In this document: positions 1 through 11,734 of the stretch, in pieces | How the letters are laid out: each line of letters begins with the position of its first letter | Position numbering within the stretch: the first letter of the stretch is position 1 | Source: Paragorgia papillata | Taxonomy: Eukaryota > Cnidaria > Anthozoa > Scleralcyonacea > Coralliidae | Direction: 5' to 3' | Assembly: GCA_035771165.1 (NCBI GenBank) | Contig: JAWNZC010000368.1 | Coordinates: 2,038,501 to 2,102,500, forward strand | Length of the DNA: 64,000 bases | The notes under the pieces: generated by a model | The model's database searches: none | Told to the model about the DNA's origin: nothing | The model's input: only the letters and a program-made list of their open reading frames with translations | Translations under genes and position numbers: made by a program

Positions 1-604
1 TTAGTTGTATAAGTAAATGTTATACAACAAACTTTAAAGCCTGTGGTCTAAAAATTACTTTTGAAAAATTACCATAACAAGTTTGTTTCAAAACAATAAG
101 CATGAGATTAACCTAAGATGGTAACTAAGATAATACGCGTCCTCTATCTTTCCCATCTTTCCTGCATGTGTTTCCCGTTTGTCTTGAATAGTAAGTACCT
201 CTTTCTTGGAGGTCGACCAGATTTAGTGTACCACACAAAGCTTGGGTGCATGGAAAGAAAAAGTCGCTTGTGTTATTAAAACTGTAACTTCAAATAAAAA
301 CACCACTAATTTTCATAAAACATTCTTGAGATCTTGTTGCTTCAAAAAATATTGGGTTGTGAAGGGAAAACCAGCTGATTACCTGCGAGACTTTTCAATA
401 AAATAATTAAAATATTTAGTCTAGTGACATTTACTTCAATATCGACATGATTAAGTCGTTTTAATGTCACACGAATAATAGTAATATTCTTAAAGCTTTG
501 AATGCTTTTATTGTCTTTATTGATAATTTTATTAATTCGTTTAATTAGGTTAATTGTTATGCAAGCTCCCTCATTGAAGATATTTGTTGTTTTTAATTTT
601 TTAG

Positions 605-667
605 ACGAGGCTTTCATTTCTCTATTCAAGAGCGAGGTGCAGGAATCTTGTTCTGGAGATGTTCCAG
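605..667 (+). CDS. Candidate linker exon of the death-domain gene
   Basis: A 63-base stretch preceded by a T-rich acceptor tract ending in TTTTTTAG and followed by a donor CCAG|GTACAT. It is open in phase 1 to phase 1 and would read about 21 polar residues (…EAFISLFKSEVQESC…). The same length, phase and GDVP-G style ending recur in the next candidate exon at 1600-1662, and every other exon candidate on this strand up to 32.9 kb shares the 1-1 phase. No domain is recognised; the role would be a linker in a modular death-domain protein. The assignment is inference from splice signals and phase only, without transcript evidence. Confidence 0.4.
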
Positions 668-837
668 GTACATCTGTTTTAAGAAGCTATAAGACGACTT
701 TTCTTTTTTGTTAAGATGACGTGATTGCATATACTATAGTAGAGCTTTTGCTTTTTTAATGAAGAATAATTTATAAAATGGCGCTGGGGCATGCAGTGCT
801 CATTCTTAAACATTTATATATTTAGAGAAAAACTTTA

Positions 838-955
838 CTTGATTGTGGCTGGGATTCGAACCCATGACCTTTGGTTTACTAGTCCGACGTTCTACCGATC
901 GAGCTACATGGTCAAGTTGCGAGCAAGTGGGAGGCATGGGTGGCACAACAAGTGT
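838..955 (-). repeat. tRNA-derived SINE (degenerate)
   Basis: On the minus strand the sequence has a tRNA-like A box (TAGCTCGATCGGTAGAACG) and B box (GGTTCGAATCC) spaced as in a tRNA gene, with an anticodon loop that would read AGU (Thr). The anticodon stem is mismatched and the acceptor ends do not pair, so this is not a working tRNA gene. The flanking stretch GAGCAAGTGGGAGGCATGG recurs in near-identical form at 3517-3566 without the tRNA part, which marks a dispersed repeat rather than a tRNA locus. Confidence 0.65.
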
Positions 956-1599
956 TTTTGTTAAAATTTCAAGTAGCAATTGACTTTTTAAAAGTACTGT
1001 AGGTCTGTAATGTTTGTAATTAGTGGGATTTTACCGAAATTCTGGGACCTTCTCTTCTCTAAAAGTCCAAAGTAATGTTGCTGAATTAAGAAGATTGTAA
1101 ACAATTTCTTTAAAAAATCTTAAACAACCAAACTTTATACAGAATGATGTCACAAACTATTTAAATGACAAAGGAATGCAGACTTACCTCGCTTGTTGCG
1201 TGACCAAAACCTGGAAATAACTCTGGGTACAAGGCTCGGCGGAGTATCCAAGATGGCGGATATAGTTGTTGAGTGTTATATACTCGTTCAAGACTCGTGT
1301 CGTTTGAATATTCAACGATATTTGACGGCAGAATTCAGTGATATCACGAATTGTCCGTATGCTAACAACCAATCACAATCATGAGAGAGTGAAAAATGCG
1401 TAATAATACAATCATTCTGTTATCATTCAAAAACTTGTACAGTATATAGCCTTTCAATGCCTGCCGAGACGGCGAAACCATTGTGATACTTAGGGGAAGA
1501 AGTGGTTACGGGTTTGGGTCCGTCTTTTACCAACAAAGTCTTTTTTAGATATTGTAACTATTGTGTTCAAAGTTACCAACGTCTATTTTGTTTTCAAAG

Positions 1600-1662
1600 G
1601 AACGTCAGCGGTTGCCGAAGCAAGGTCTGAAGATCCAGTTCTAAAGACTTTGCATGTCCCAG
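1600..1662 (+). CDS. Candidate linker exon of the death-domain gene
   Basis: Another 63-base stretch: acceptor after TTTTGTTTTCAAAG, donor CCCAG|GTAACT, open in phase 1 to phase 1. It would encode TSAVAEARSEDPVLKTLHVP followed by a split Gly codon. Joined to the preceding candidate it keeps the frame across a Gly junction. Low-complexity, charged and without a recognisable domain. Supported by splice consensus, exact length match to its neighbour and shared phase; no expression evidence. Confidence 0.4.
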
Positions 1663-2967
1663 GTAACTACAAACTAATATTATATCTACAGCAAAGTGAA
1701 AAGGTAGTAAACTGCCGAGATTTCGAAATACTAACGTTTCTGGGTTATTCAAAACTGATACTGCCTACGCAGCACTTTTTTACTCACTCGAATATTATAT
1801 GTATACATGCATTGTGGGAAATTAAAAAATATATGCATAAAATAAAGATAATGGGCGCATGTTCGATTGTTCCATATCAAAACTATTTAAGGGGTAATGT
1901 TATAGATCGAGGTCAGTGTATTGATTTATATAAATCTGGAGAGATTTGAAATAATTTGTGGCGCTGCAATCATTGCCCGTTGAGTAATTTCCGACTTCCG
2001 TTATTATGAATTGTCTGAAGACAACCAATAGAAACGCAGAAAAAATTCGATTTCCCCAGAGTCCCCACCTCCCGCAACCGCGTGGGAAGACTACTGGGAA
2101 CGAGATCCCCCAAAACTCCTTTCTCAAGTCTTTTTGTCAAGAATATGTTGTTAGTGGAAATCTTTTTGTCAAGAACTATATTGTTCCGAGTGCCCCACAA
2201 TCTTAACCGCGCAAGGTCCGTCCGTATATACACATATTCAGATTGCTCAAACTGATTCGCATTTTACCACGCGTGTAAAGTGGACTCCATGCATTTTGGG
2301 ATTAGCACCCGGGCTCGGTAATTATTTTTTGGGGATTGTATTTTTGTTTGACCTTTCTTTGTAATGATTCATGGTTTTATTCGTGAGTATAATATTCAGA
2401 CTCGTGCAAAAAGACCAGCATTTTCCCAAATTATGCTAAAAATATTGTTTTTTTCATTTCTTGTCTGCTGAGAAATTTGGCTATTCAGGTTCTTAAAGGT
2501 GTTGTTGTTTTTGACTCTTCTTTTACCCGAATCGGTCTTCAGCATTCTATTTTGGCTAACACCAGGCATTTGTATTCAGCTCTAGGCAAATCCTCGGTCA
2601 AGAATTAGTTTGAGAAAAACTAAAAAAGTGGTTGTTGCTTGTCAGGAAACTAATTTTTTATAGGCTGTAGCTGTGGTTTCTTGATTGTGTGACCGAAACG
2701 CATATGCTTATGAGCATTACATTTTTAACACAAGGCACGTGCATTGGATTATGTCGTTAATTTTAAACACAGTTACTTTAAGTGCACAGTTATTGTTGAT
2801 TTCATATTACTTTACCGCCGTGTGTTGTGAAGTTTGTTGGGAAGTTTCGAAGTTCGTTGGGAACTTGGAAACTACGCAAACAAGGTTGCCAAATTATCCA
2901 ATCAAATTACGAGCTGTGAGTCAAAGCTTATTTTCATTGGATAATTGCCAACTTTGTTTACGTACAG
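1663..2967. other. Non-coding interval, no gene seen
   Basis: AT-rich sequence with no coding signal that stands out. A short stretch near 2050-2115 (CTGGGAACGAGAT) resembles the end motif of the Mutator-like MITE at 37547-37774 and may be a decayed fragment. Confidence 0.4.
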
Positions 2968-3015
2968 TGGCGGACACTAGGGGGGGGGGGGGGGGGGGGG
3001 GGGGCGCACCCCGAA
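2968..3015. repeat. Poly-G run next to a hAT-like terminus
   Basis: The sequence CAGTGGCGGACACTAGG leads straight into about 22 consecutive G and then GCGCACCCC. The first part resembles hAT-type termini found elsewhere in the window (CAGTGGCG and CAGGGGCGG). No matching opposite end was found, so only a terminus remnant plus a homopolymer can be supported. The run also risks assembly error. Confidence 0.5.
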
Positions 3016-3516
3016 TAATTTCTAAATTAAAGTTTCAAGGATAGCTCATTAGCTTAATAACTAAACGGTAAAATTTTTTTGCAATCGTGATAAAGCAGGA
3101 CTGATTTCAAATATCAAAATATCGCCCCGTAACTGTTTCAAATCAGTGAAAATAACAACAAATCAGCCAAACCAATGCTTTTTTTAATGACGTGCTTACA
3201 CAGCAGAGCTTATCAAAACATCAAGAGCTCAAATTCAGAGTTTCACACGTCGTGCCACACTTGAGCTTATTGAAATGCTAGTAAATTAAAATGCATAGTC
3301 AACTATAAGTCCGCAAACTCAACTTCAAATATTCTTGTATCCGTATTAAAACAGCAAAGAACGGTGTACCTGCACACGGCGTTGCAACATCGACGGACTG
3401 TGCGCAAGTTAGCGAAATTTCAGGTCAATTTTAAAAAGACCTTGAAGAAAGTTATTTCCTGGCATTAGATCGAGCCACAAGGATTAAATATAATTATACT
3501 ATAATTATTTACGACT

Positions 3517-3566
3517 GAGCTTACAAGGTCAAGTTGGAAGCAAGTGGGAGGCATGGGTTGCGCAAG
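3517..3566 (-). repeat. SINE flank fragment
   Basis: Near-identical to 898-945, the flank of the tRNA-derived SINE, but lacking the tRNA-like A and B boxes. It shows that the element is dispersed. Confidence 0.5.
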
Positions 3567-3749
3567 CTGTTAGCTTCATGTCAGTAGTGTTGTTGGTTCT
3601 CTCCTGTCCATCGAGGGGTTTTCATTGGGTTCTCCGTTTTCCCTTGCTCCGGGTGTTCCGATAAGGAACTTGTGTGTTTATACATTCCAGAGCCTAAAGT
3701 GCCCACCTTGCTACTGATATAAAACCACTGTTTTTTATCTTCACCACAG

Positions 3750-3854
3750 AGACCAAGAGTGCAAGCCAGAGAGAACAACAGATACCAATAGAACAAGATT
3801 TGGTTGATCGTGGAGATGCATCTTTATCAGATAAAGCAGAGAGCAGTAAATCGG
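3750..3854 (+). CDS. Candidate linker exon of the death-domain gene
   Basis: A 105-base phase 1-1 exon candidate: acceptor TATCTTCACCACAG, donor TCGG|GTAAAA. It reads a polar, acidic linker (TKSASQREQQIPIEQD… to …SDKAESSKS). It lies 1.7 kb upstream of the first death-domain exon on the same strand with compatible phase. No domain is recognised. Likely a disordered linker; inference from splice signals and phase. Confidence 0.5.
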
Positions 3855-3984
3855 GTAAAAATACAAGACTTGCCTAAAAAAAAATATTTGGGGATCTCTG
3901 TTTCTTCTTGGTATAGCTGACGTCCTCAACCTATAAGCAAGGCTTCCTTTCTCTTTTTACGCAACTGTAGCTGCTATCGCTTCG

Positions 3985-5182
3985 CAACCTCGTACCCAGG
4001 CTCTTTTCAACCCGGAGCGCGAAGAAAAGACCCTGGTATATCATGGTCACGTGACTACCAACATCTGGTTGTGACAAATTTTGTTTGGACAGGGGTGGGG
4101 TAGAGATGATTTAACGTTTCTTGCCTGAAAGATTTACCGTTTGAGAAAATACTTTGATCTTGGATTCAAGGGTTCAGCGCTAAGTGGGCACGATATGGTT
4201 ATGATTTTCGAATATGTTCACAAAAACCCGCCTAACTTACGAGAGACTCGCGGCGCAGACAAGTGAAGCAAAGAAGCAGGCTGCAGAAAGTAAATAATTT
4301 ATCCGCTTTGATTCCGATTTCTTATCTAGCTGCTCAGGTTTTTTTGCTATAATGCTATCCTTACACACACTACTTGTTTTGATGTGAATACTTCGCAAAT
4401 TATCAAAATGTCGCTGTGGAGCGGAGAGAAATAGTCTTTACACCGAGTTGTGGAACGGAGACGGAGACTGATCCGTCTCGCACAGGACGAGACAATTTTT
4501 TTATATAAACAAGTGAAATAAACAGAGACAATCCATACTCAAACTTGAAGGTTGATCATTAATTTTAAACGAACAATTATCGACAACATACATCACCAAA
4601 TAAATCGTAAAAATACAAAGCGCTGAGATATTTTCCTCGGCTACTTGTCGCCTTTGTTTATCCAATTTAAAACTTCTGCCGTCTGGGTAAATGTCGACGA
4701 TCGACGAGCCGTTCGAATTTCTCTCCGCTCAACACTTCAATAATTTACGTATAGTATTCACATCAAAATATACAAGTTGTATATAAGAATATAAAGCATT
4801 ATAGCTGAAATATTGAGCATCTAGAGAAGGAATGAGAATTTGAAATGGTATTAAAATTATTTACCCTCTGCATGTCGGCTGCTTCTTTTCTTCGCTTCTT
4901 TGCGCCTCGAGTCTCTCGTAAGTTAGCTGTTTTTGTGAACAGCCGTTTTTCGAAAGTATTCATAGTCATATCGTTCCCATGCACGTAGCGCTGAATCCTT
5001 GAATCCAAGAGCGAAGTCTTTTCTCAAACGGTAAATCTTTCCGCAAGAAGCTTCAAATCTTCTCTACCCCACCCCTGTCCAAACAAAATTTGTCACAACC
5101 AGATTTTGGTAGTCATGTGACCATGATATAACAGGGTCTTTTCTTCGTGCTGCGGGTTGAAAAGAGCCTGGGTATGAGGTTG
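3985..5182. mobile_element. Mutator-like non-autonomous element, copy 1
   Basis: Long terminal inverted repeats start CAACCTCGTACCCAGGCTC and extend over roughly 100 bases, including CATGGTCACGTGAC and CCCCACCCCTGTCC. The flanking 9-mers ATCGCTTCG and ATCTCCCCG match at 6 of 9 positions, consistent with an aged 9-bp target duplication. A second copy in inverted orientation lies at 33261-34361 with an exact 9-bp duplication. Two shorter elements with the related start CAATCTCG or CAACCTCG and 9-bp duplications occur at 37547 and 47091. No transposase ORF is visible. The 9-bp duplication and long TIRs are typical of MuDR/MULE elements; the family call is inference. Confidence 0.75.
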
Positions 5183-5561
5183 ATCTCCCCGTTACTTTTT
5201 CTCACTTTTTGTTTCTTTTTACAAGATATAAAACAGGCCTTGGTCAGTTTTACTCTCTATTTTAGCTTCCTTTTGAACAATTGGTTTGAAGGCTTGCGGT
5301 CGGGAAGTTTCAAAACGCGTTTTCAAATTTAGAGAGTTGGCGCCGAAATTCGATTTTAAAGGCCAAATGTTTGATCCAAAGTCGGCTAGTTCAGCTTTGC
5401 ACCATTTGTTGCAAATTACAAAAAGTAAATTGCAACGAATGGTGCAAAGTCTTCACATTACAAAAAGTAAAAAAGATAAAGAAAAAGAATCCCACCTCAA
5501 AGCAAAGTGTGCTAGATATACCTCTGGCTTTTTCTTGAAACATATTACTTGTTTACTTTAG

Positions 5562-5867
5562 CTGAAGTTACAAGTAAGAAATCAATTCTTGTTCGGGATC
5601 TTGATAGCAAAACCAGAGATTTAATCTGCCAGAAACTTAACGTCAAAACAGTTTTGAAGAAGGACTTCCGTGGTCTTGCTGCCAAGATGAAGTACGAGAC
5701 TGGAGAAATAGAAGAATTTGAGAAATTCGATAATCCGACAGAAGCTCTCTTGAATGACTGGCAGTTTGGACAAGAAAGCACTGTGGAAGATTTGAAGAAA
5801 CTGTTACAGAAGATTAAGAGAAATGATGTCATTGACATTTTAGAAGAAATGTTAGTACTACCAAAAG
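5562..5867 (+). CDS. Death-domain exon 1 (MyD88/IRAK-like class)
   Basis: A 306-base phase 1-1 exon: acceptor TTGTTTACTTTAG, donor AAAAG|GTTCAC (weak; a better GTTAGT at 5851 would end in another phase). The product carries a death-domain fold signature of about 85 residues: LDSKTRDLICQKLN, then DFRGLAAKM, GEIEEFEKF, PTEALLNDW, TVEDLKKLLQKI and NDVIDILEEML. The core Trp in NDW and the order of helices match death domains of the MyD88, IRAK and Pelle group, which assemble signalling oligomers below Toll/IL-1 receptors. Which adaptor this is cannot be decided without the rest of the gene. The frame runs on into an AACAC microsatellite, which is intron. Confidence 0.75.
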
Positions 5868-5870
5868 GTT

Positions 5871-6921
5871 CACAACAGCACAACACAACACAACACAACA
5901 CAACACAACACAACACAACACAACACGACAACACAACACAACACGGCACGGCGCAACGCAATACACAACACCGGACAGCACAGCACAGCACAGCACAGCA
6001 CAGCACAGCACAACACAACACAACACAACACAACACAACACAACACAACACAACACAACACAACAATACAACACAACAATACAACACAACAATACAACAC
6101 AACAATACAACACAACAATACAACACAACAATACAACACAACGCAACACACCACACTACACTACACTACACAACGCAACGCACCAAACCACACCACACCA
6201 CACTACACAACGCGACGCGACACACCACTCTACTCCAGACAACACAACACAACACAACACAACACAACACAACACAAGCCAACGCACCACACCACACTGA
6301 ACAACACAGTACAACGCAAGCCAACACACCACACCACACCGAACAGTACAGTACAGCACAGCACAGCACAACACAACACAACACAACACAACACAACACA
6401 ACACAACACAACACAACACAACACAACACAACACAACACAACACAACACAAGCCAACGCACCACACTACACCGGGCAGTACAGCGCAGCAGAAGCCAACG
6501 CACCACACTACACCGCACTACACTGGGCAGTACAGCACAAGCCAACGCAATGCAACACACCACTCTGGACAGTACAATACCTACAGCACAGCACCAGCCA
6601 ACATACCACACTATACACCAGACAACACAGCACAACACAACACAAGCCAACATAACACACCACACCGCACAGCACAAGCCAACGCAACACACCACAACAC
6701 ACCACACCAGACAGCACAGCACAAGCCAACGCACCACACCACACCACACCACACCGCACAGCACAAGCCAACGCAACACACCACACCAGACAGCGCAGCA
6801 CAAGCCAACGCAACACACCACACCACACCACACCACACCACACCAGACAGCGCAGCACAAGCCAACGCAACACACCACACCACACCGGACAGCACAGCAC
6901 AAACCAACGCAACACAATTGA
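5871..6921. repeat. AACAC/ACACC pentanucleotide array, about 1.05 kb
   Basis: Dense tandem (ACAAC)n, with ACAGC, CAATA and longer AAGCCAACGCA-type variants, begins a few bases after the death-domain exon donor and runs to 6921. Long open frames in both directions (poly Thr-Gln-His or Cys-Val-Leu) come from the absence of stops in the unit and are not genes. Confidence 0.95.
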
Positions 6922-7045
6922 CACACATTCATATTACCTTCATAATACATTCAATACCTTCATAAAATTATTTACAGTAAAAATACTTTGTGAACTTTGT
7001 CAAAGTTTCACAGTATTAATTGGTTTGTTTTTGTTTGCAGTTCAG

Positions 7046-7081
7046 TTGTCGACGACGACAGTGTTGCAAAGGAATCAACAG
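7046..7081 (+). CDS. Candidate 36-base micro-exon of the death-domain gene
   Basis: Acceptor TTTGCAGTTCAG (using the second AG), donor ACAG|GTAAAT. In phase 1-1 it reads VVDDDSVAKEST, similar in character to the other Ser/Asp/Glu-rich linkers. If the first AG at 7039-7040 were used the length would be 41 and the phase would break. Very short, so weakly supported on its own; phase agreement with eight other candidates is the argument. Confidence 0.4.
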
Positions 7082-7275
7082 GTAAATTGACCACCATGTC
7101 TATTGTGACTGATTTTTTCTAGCACAGTTTGGTTTCTCCCTATGTTGCGTTTTTTTGCTACTTTTCCTAAGTAAGTCGTTCAGTAATATAAAAGTACAAA
7201 ACTGCTGCTGCTCAACTGCCGACGTTTTAATTAACCACACTACCTTGCGCACAGTAAATATATTTTTTCTTGCAG

Positions 7276-7340
7276 AATTATCGGGCGATAGGGTTTTAAA
7301 ACGACCAACTCCTGTAGGAGTGAAGTTCTTACTTTTTTAA
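7276..7340 (+). CDS. Candidate terminal exon, copy 1
   Basis: Acceptor TATTTTTTCTTGCAG in phase 1, then ELSGDRVLKRPTPVGVKFLL and a stop. The paralogous segment at 25607-25671 keeps the same acceptor, reading frame, length and stop, with changes at only a few codons. No donor of the right phase exists inside, so if real it is a last exon. The downstream flank in both copies is Penelope-like sequence. Inference. Confidence 0.35.
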
Positions 7341-7399
7341 TTCATGTTAGAATGATAAATAATGCATGTTTAGTGGTTATTTGTGCTGATATAAGGTCT

Positions 7400-9044
7400 T
7401 CGCAAGCCAAGAAACACAAATCGAAATATAGTAAGGTTGGATCTACTGCCAAAACATGGAACGTATGAGTCCAACGTTTCGAGCTAACATATATCAGAAA
7501 GATAATCATGTGACAACGAATTAGCCAATCAGATCAAAATAACAATAAATCAATAATGAGATGCGAAAAATTAGCCAATCAGATGAAAACAACAACAAAT
7601 CAATAAGGAGATGCGAAAGACATTTCCTGTTTTTACCGTCTATTAGCAAAACAAGGAGCGGGTGTAAAATGATAATGAGCGGGAGTTAAAAAATGGATAA
7701 AAAATGAAAACAATGTTTATGTCCGCCCATGCTAGACAAAAACACTGGCTTCAGAAGTGTTAAAAAAATTAAAGGAAAAACGTTCGTTGAGTCCGTGAGG
7801 ATGAATGGTTCCAATTTGAAAATTTTGTCTTTTGTGGTTGTCATTACCACCAGAAATGGGTGAGATGGCGCAAACTTTCATGTCCGAAATACAGTGGTTA
7901 AAATGTCGGGCGGAAAGCTTGTCAACATCATTGTTCTTCACGGAACGAAGATGTTAAGCAAATCTGTCAGATAATCGTCTGGCAGTTTCACCGATGTAAA
8001 GCATGCAACATTTATTGCAAGAAATACACTAAATGATATTGGAAGGGGTGCATGTAAAGTTATGGTGAAAAACAAAATTAGATTTAGGTCCCGAAATACA
8101 TGTAGCAGAGTTAAGAACACGTGTAACACCGGCTACAAGAGCAAGAAAAGATTTTTTATAAGGGCACTACGCACTAAACCATCTCGAATGTTTTTATTAC
8201 ATCGAAAAGAGATCAATGGGTTATCGGTGAAAATAGCTGACGTTTCGGGGTCATTCTTTAGGATATGAAAATTGCGGCTAATGATATTCTTAACTTTGTA
8301 GTGAAAAGGATGAAATGTAAGAACTAATGGTTTTTTATTGTCCGAAACTCTTCCCAAAGGTTGTTTTAAATTGTCCTGTCGAGGAATACTAGACGGTTTG
8401 TGAATAGCGGTGTCTAACATATTGGTAGGATAGCCACGCTGGACAAAAAAGATCTCATTTCGAAACATGTGGTCTCAAAATCTTTGTCATCACTGCATAG
8501 GCGATAAAGTCGCATAAATTGAGAGTATGCATGGAATGGATTGTTTAGTGTGCTTGGGATGAGAGGATGAAAATAACAATTCATTACAACTGATCGATAC
8601 CAAAATATCGAGGAACGACACAAAGGTTTCACTTATTTCCCATGTGAATTTGAGCGCTGTGTAGAAATCGTTAACATAATTAATAAATCTCTCTAAATTA
8701 ACACGTGAGCACGATGCTGTTCCTAAACAATCACCTCCAGTGTATCGTTCAAAGATTTTTTTTCACCATAACCAACAAAGAAGTTTGCGTAACTGGGGGC
8801 CATTTTAGTACCCATTGCTACTCCACTAATTCGTTGGTAATGTTTACCATCAAATGAATAATTGTTGAGGGTGAGCACAAGTTCTGCCAAGCGAAGTAAT
8901 TAGCGGTGGGTGGTTCCAAAACATACAGTGCGTTGATTAAAGAAAAACTTCAAAAAATAAATGAATAACTGATATTCTGGGAGTGGTGACTATCAGGTTG
9001 GAGCCATTGCGAGCAATTGGCCGGCTTGAATAAGATTGTTAATT
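7400..9044 (-). pseudogene. Penelope-like element copy A, 3' part (RT and GIY-YIG), dead
   Basis: Read on the minus strand from 9044 down, broken frames encode a Penelope-like polymerase: the RT block GVAMGTKMAPSYANFFVGYG near 8780-8840, an FTWEIS/FLDI block near 8590-8700, a CSDD-type region and the RGYPTNMLDTAIHK connector (8133-8468), then a GIY-YIG endonuclease (CISCNKCCMLYIGETARRL, ARHFNHC) at 7735-8060. Stops at 8029-8031 and 7954-7956 inside the GIY-YIG domain plus frameshifts kill it. The same two stops occur in copy B at 26359-26361 and 26284-26286, so the copies derive from one already dead element. The element is cut at 9044 and resumes at 12863. Confidence 0.85.
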
Positions 9045-9045
9045 A

Positions 9046-9150
9046 ACAATTATTCGCCGAAGGCGAAGTGAATATCGGTGAATAATAACCGAGACAAAGT
9101 CGAGGTTATTATTCACCGATATTCACTGAGCCTGAGGTGAATAATTGTTT
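9046..9150. repeat. Hairpin at the edge of the insertion
   Basis: Near-perfect inverted repeat with arms that contain GTGAATATCGGTGAATAATA and its complement around a short GAGACAAAGTC centre, closed outside by AACAATTATTC and GAATAATTGTT. It could extrude as a cruciform and may be a terminal structure of the inserted element. Confidence 0.8.
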
Positions 9151-9339
9151 TAGTATAAATACATAGGTGATTATTTGAAAAAAATAAAAATATGCACATG
9201 AATTTCAATGAACAGAAATTTTAATGAATTTAAAAGCGGCATGCGTGATAATGAAGGCGCAAGCAGCCATCGGTCACGTGAAGATTGAAGTCGAACAGTC
9301 GACATTTTAATCACTCAACCAGATCAGTGCACTCAACTG

Positions 9340-9921
9340 TCAATTTATTCGTAAACAATGGTAAACATGGCAATATTGAACGTTCAAACAGGCAATTTTC
9401 CCAGTACTGCAAAGATGCTTAAGGTAAGAATTCAGTGTTTTGTTAGATTCACTGAACATGTTGTTGTCGCAAATGCTGAATTTCTTGTTGTATGGCGGCG
9501 ACTTCAGGTGCCTATCCAGAGCAGCTCTTATCGACAACAACGTTGCTTTTTTATAATAATTCCCGTCATTTTTTCTTATGGAGACGTAGAATTTGGACAA
9601 GCACTTATTCATTTCTGCAACATTCATCTCTTCGAACTCAGTAGTAAATTCTGACTGTTGTTGAAACCACTCTGTTATGAAAAAGATATTTTTGACAATT
9701 GTAAACAATGTGTAGACGATTGCAGCGTATTTGACTTTTCGCGTTGATAAAATGATGTTTTTAAACAAAATAAAGTTCACCAGCATTCTGCAACGTAGTT
9801 ACTTACCTTGAAACAATTTTAGACTAAATTTCGTTGCTTCTTTCGTGCTTTTTGGTATAGCATTTTCTTTGAAATTATTTATTTCCTCATCTGTTACCTC
9901 TACAAAACGGCTTGCCGCCAT
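9340..9921 (-). CDS. Tyrosine-recombinase-like gene fragment, N-terminal core-binding region (two exons)
   Basis: Exon 1 (9921 to 9807) starts at ATG and reads MAASRFVEVTDEEINNFKEN…TKEATKFSLKLFQ, ending CAAG|GTAAGT in phase 1. Exon 2 (from 9671) follows a CATAACAG acceptor and continues EWFQQQSEF, EEMNVAEMNKCLSKFYVSIR, NDGNYYKKATLLSIRAALDR and TLNSYLKHLCSTGK. This pattern matches the N-terminal part of the DUF3504/KIAA1958-like proteins that derive from Crypton tyrosine recombinases (known family feature). The catalytic half with the R-H-R-Y residues is not present; the frame ends at 9340 soon after. Lies inside the 9045-12862 insertion, pointing toward the terminal hairpin. Probably a truncated element gene. 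Confidence 0.65.
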
Positions 9922-10499
9922 TTTTAAAAAATAGGCACGCGCTAGCGTGCATGTGTCTACTGCATATATCATCATGACATCATTATATCAACAAATCTTT
10001 TCATGAAATGACGATTATACTAATCCTTTCCCCAACCAAAGAAATTAATGAACAATAAAAGTAACCCTAATCCGAAAATCAGAAAAAATAAATGACAAAA
10101 TGGTGCCATGTCAGTTTGACAGATGGAAACTAGTATTTACCATAGTGGAACATAGTCACCGTAGCTAGAATCTTTGGGTCACATCTTTGGAACCAATCAA
10201 AGCCCTGAAAAGTCCTGATTTGAGAATGGCCGTTTGCTGTCTTTCACTGTATTCGTGATATAAATGTTTTTCACAAGACTTTTTACCGGTGAGTATTTTT
10301 AGGATTTTTAGGTTTAGTTTTTCTAAGTTAACCCTTTGTTGCATGACCCCTTTATCCTCGATGGATTTTGATGCCATTTGGTATTTGTTTGGGGTCCAAT
10401 TGGAGGAAAAACAGTCAAATTTTGCCAACTTCTACTAACTAGGGTGGGGCCTGGTTACAAATGTGATCCCCATGCATGCCCAGAACACCAGTGGCCAAA
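9922..10499. other. No gene seen inside the insertion
   Basis: AT-rich filler. A minus-strand open frame of 87 codons at 10165-10428 has no recognisable motif and no clear splice context; it is not called. Confidence 0.35.
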
Positions 10500-11530
10500 A
10501 ATAGAGGCGAATTGAATAAATGGTTTATTTGCCAAAACCAAACTATTTACAAAATAAAGAAAAATACAAGTTGGTGAGGAGACCTCAAGAGGGTAAAGCT
10601 TGTGTAGAGGCCAACTCGTTCACAGAATTAAAGTTCAAATAATTAGATATCTATTATCTAAAGTAAATTGAAAAGAATTGTTAAAAAAATTGTTTGTGGA
10701 CATGTTCGAAGGAAGGAATTTTTGAGGAGACCTCGAAAACCAAGTTTGTGCTAAGAGACCTCCTCATTTACAACTGAGTACAGTTTACCATAACAATTAA
10801 CATTGTTAAACAGCTAGCTCTGATGTTATGACCATGTTCAACTATATTCAAATATAATAATTAAATAGGTAATCACATAATTGTTTCTCAAAAGAAGAGA
10901 TAGTGTTTATAGCAGTAATATATAATGGTAAGGAATTACAAATATAGAGGCAAAAACAACAATGTTAAAAGCAAAATTACATTATTTACAAACAGAACGA
11001 AAATAACAGAACAGTACTTAGCTATATTACATCATGGTAGTTTCGGTATTTACATAGATATAGAGAAAATCTTAGTTTGTATCAACATAAGTAGCAATTT
11101 TTCGTTTGAAGCTTGAAAAGGATTTACTATCTCTTATGTTTGATGGTAGAGAATTCCATATTGAGGCGCCATCAAACATAAGACTTTTTTTCATATTGTT
11201 TGTTCGTGGTTGTGGCAAACACACTTTAGAAGAACTGTCACGAAGATTGTGACTTAAGACGTCTTGCCTGAAAGTAAATAGTTTGTTCAGACATTCTGGC
11301 CCCATATTGTTAAGTATCTTAAACGTGATTTTAGCTTTTGCCTTTTCCCTCTGTTGTTTTAATGGTTCCCATCCTAATGCATTTAAAGCAGTTTCTTGGC
11401 TTACTTCATTGGGTAAATCTGCTATAATATGAGCAGCCCTGTTGTGAAGTTTTTGTAAACGTGTAGACTGGGTTTCACCAAACACATTCCAAACTTCACA
11501 ACAGTAATTAAAGTATGGTTGTATTATAGC
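10500..11530 (-). pseudogene. LINE 3' fragment (C-terminal RT tail and 3' UTR)
   Basis: A minus-strand frame of 137 codons (11485 to 11072) shows the C-terminal tail of CR1/Jockey-type non-LTR polymerases: RLQKLHNRAAHIIADLP, ALGWEPLKQQREKAKAKI, LCLPQPRTNNMKKSL-like and GASIWNSLPSNIRDS. Everything upstream (endonuclease, RT palm) is missing, so it is 5'-truncated, which is usual for LINE insertions. About 570 bases below 11072 are likely 3' UTR. The same C-terminal motifs occur in the longer LINE at 15651-18848, but the two are distinct families. Confidence 0.7.
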
Positions 11531-11734
11531 ATTATATACTGATAAAAGTGTTTTCCTGTCAACAAATTATTTTATTCTTTTATATCTATCTGCGTTACTT
11601 TAAGTTTTTGGCTTGTATATTTTCTATAGCATGTTTATAACTTTGTTACATGCTGATATTTTTTATATGAATGTTGTGAAATACTTTTATTATTAAACTC
11701 TGAAAGCGAATAAACAGACTCACCTTCTCCTCCT

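Noticed and set aside
841..915. Functional tRNA-Thr gene
   Set aside because: Acceptor and anticodon stems do not pair and the flank is a dispersed repeat.
5549..6950. Long open frames of Thr-Gln-His on plus and Cys-Val-Leu on minus strand
   Set aside because: They are the stop-free AACAC array; only the first 102 codons (5562-5867) are a real exon.
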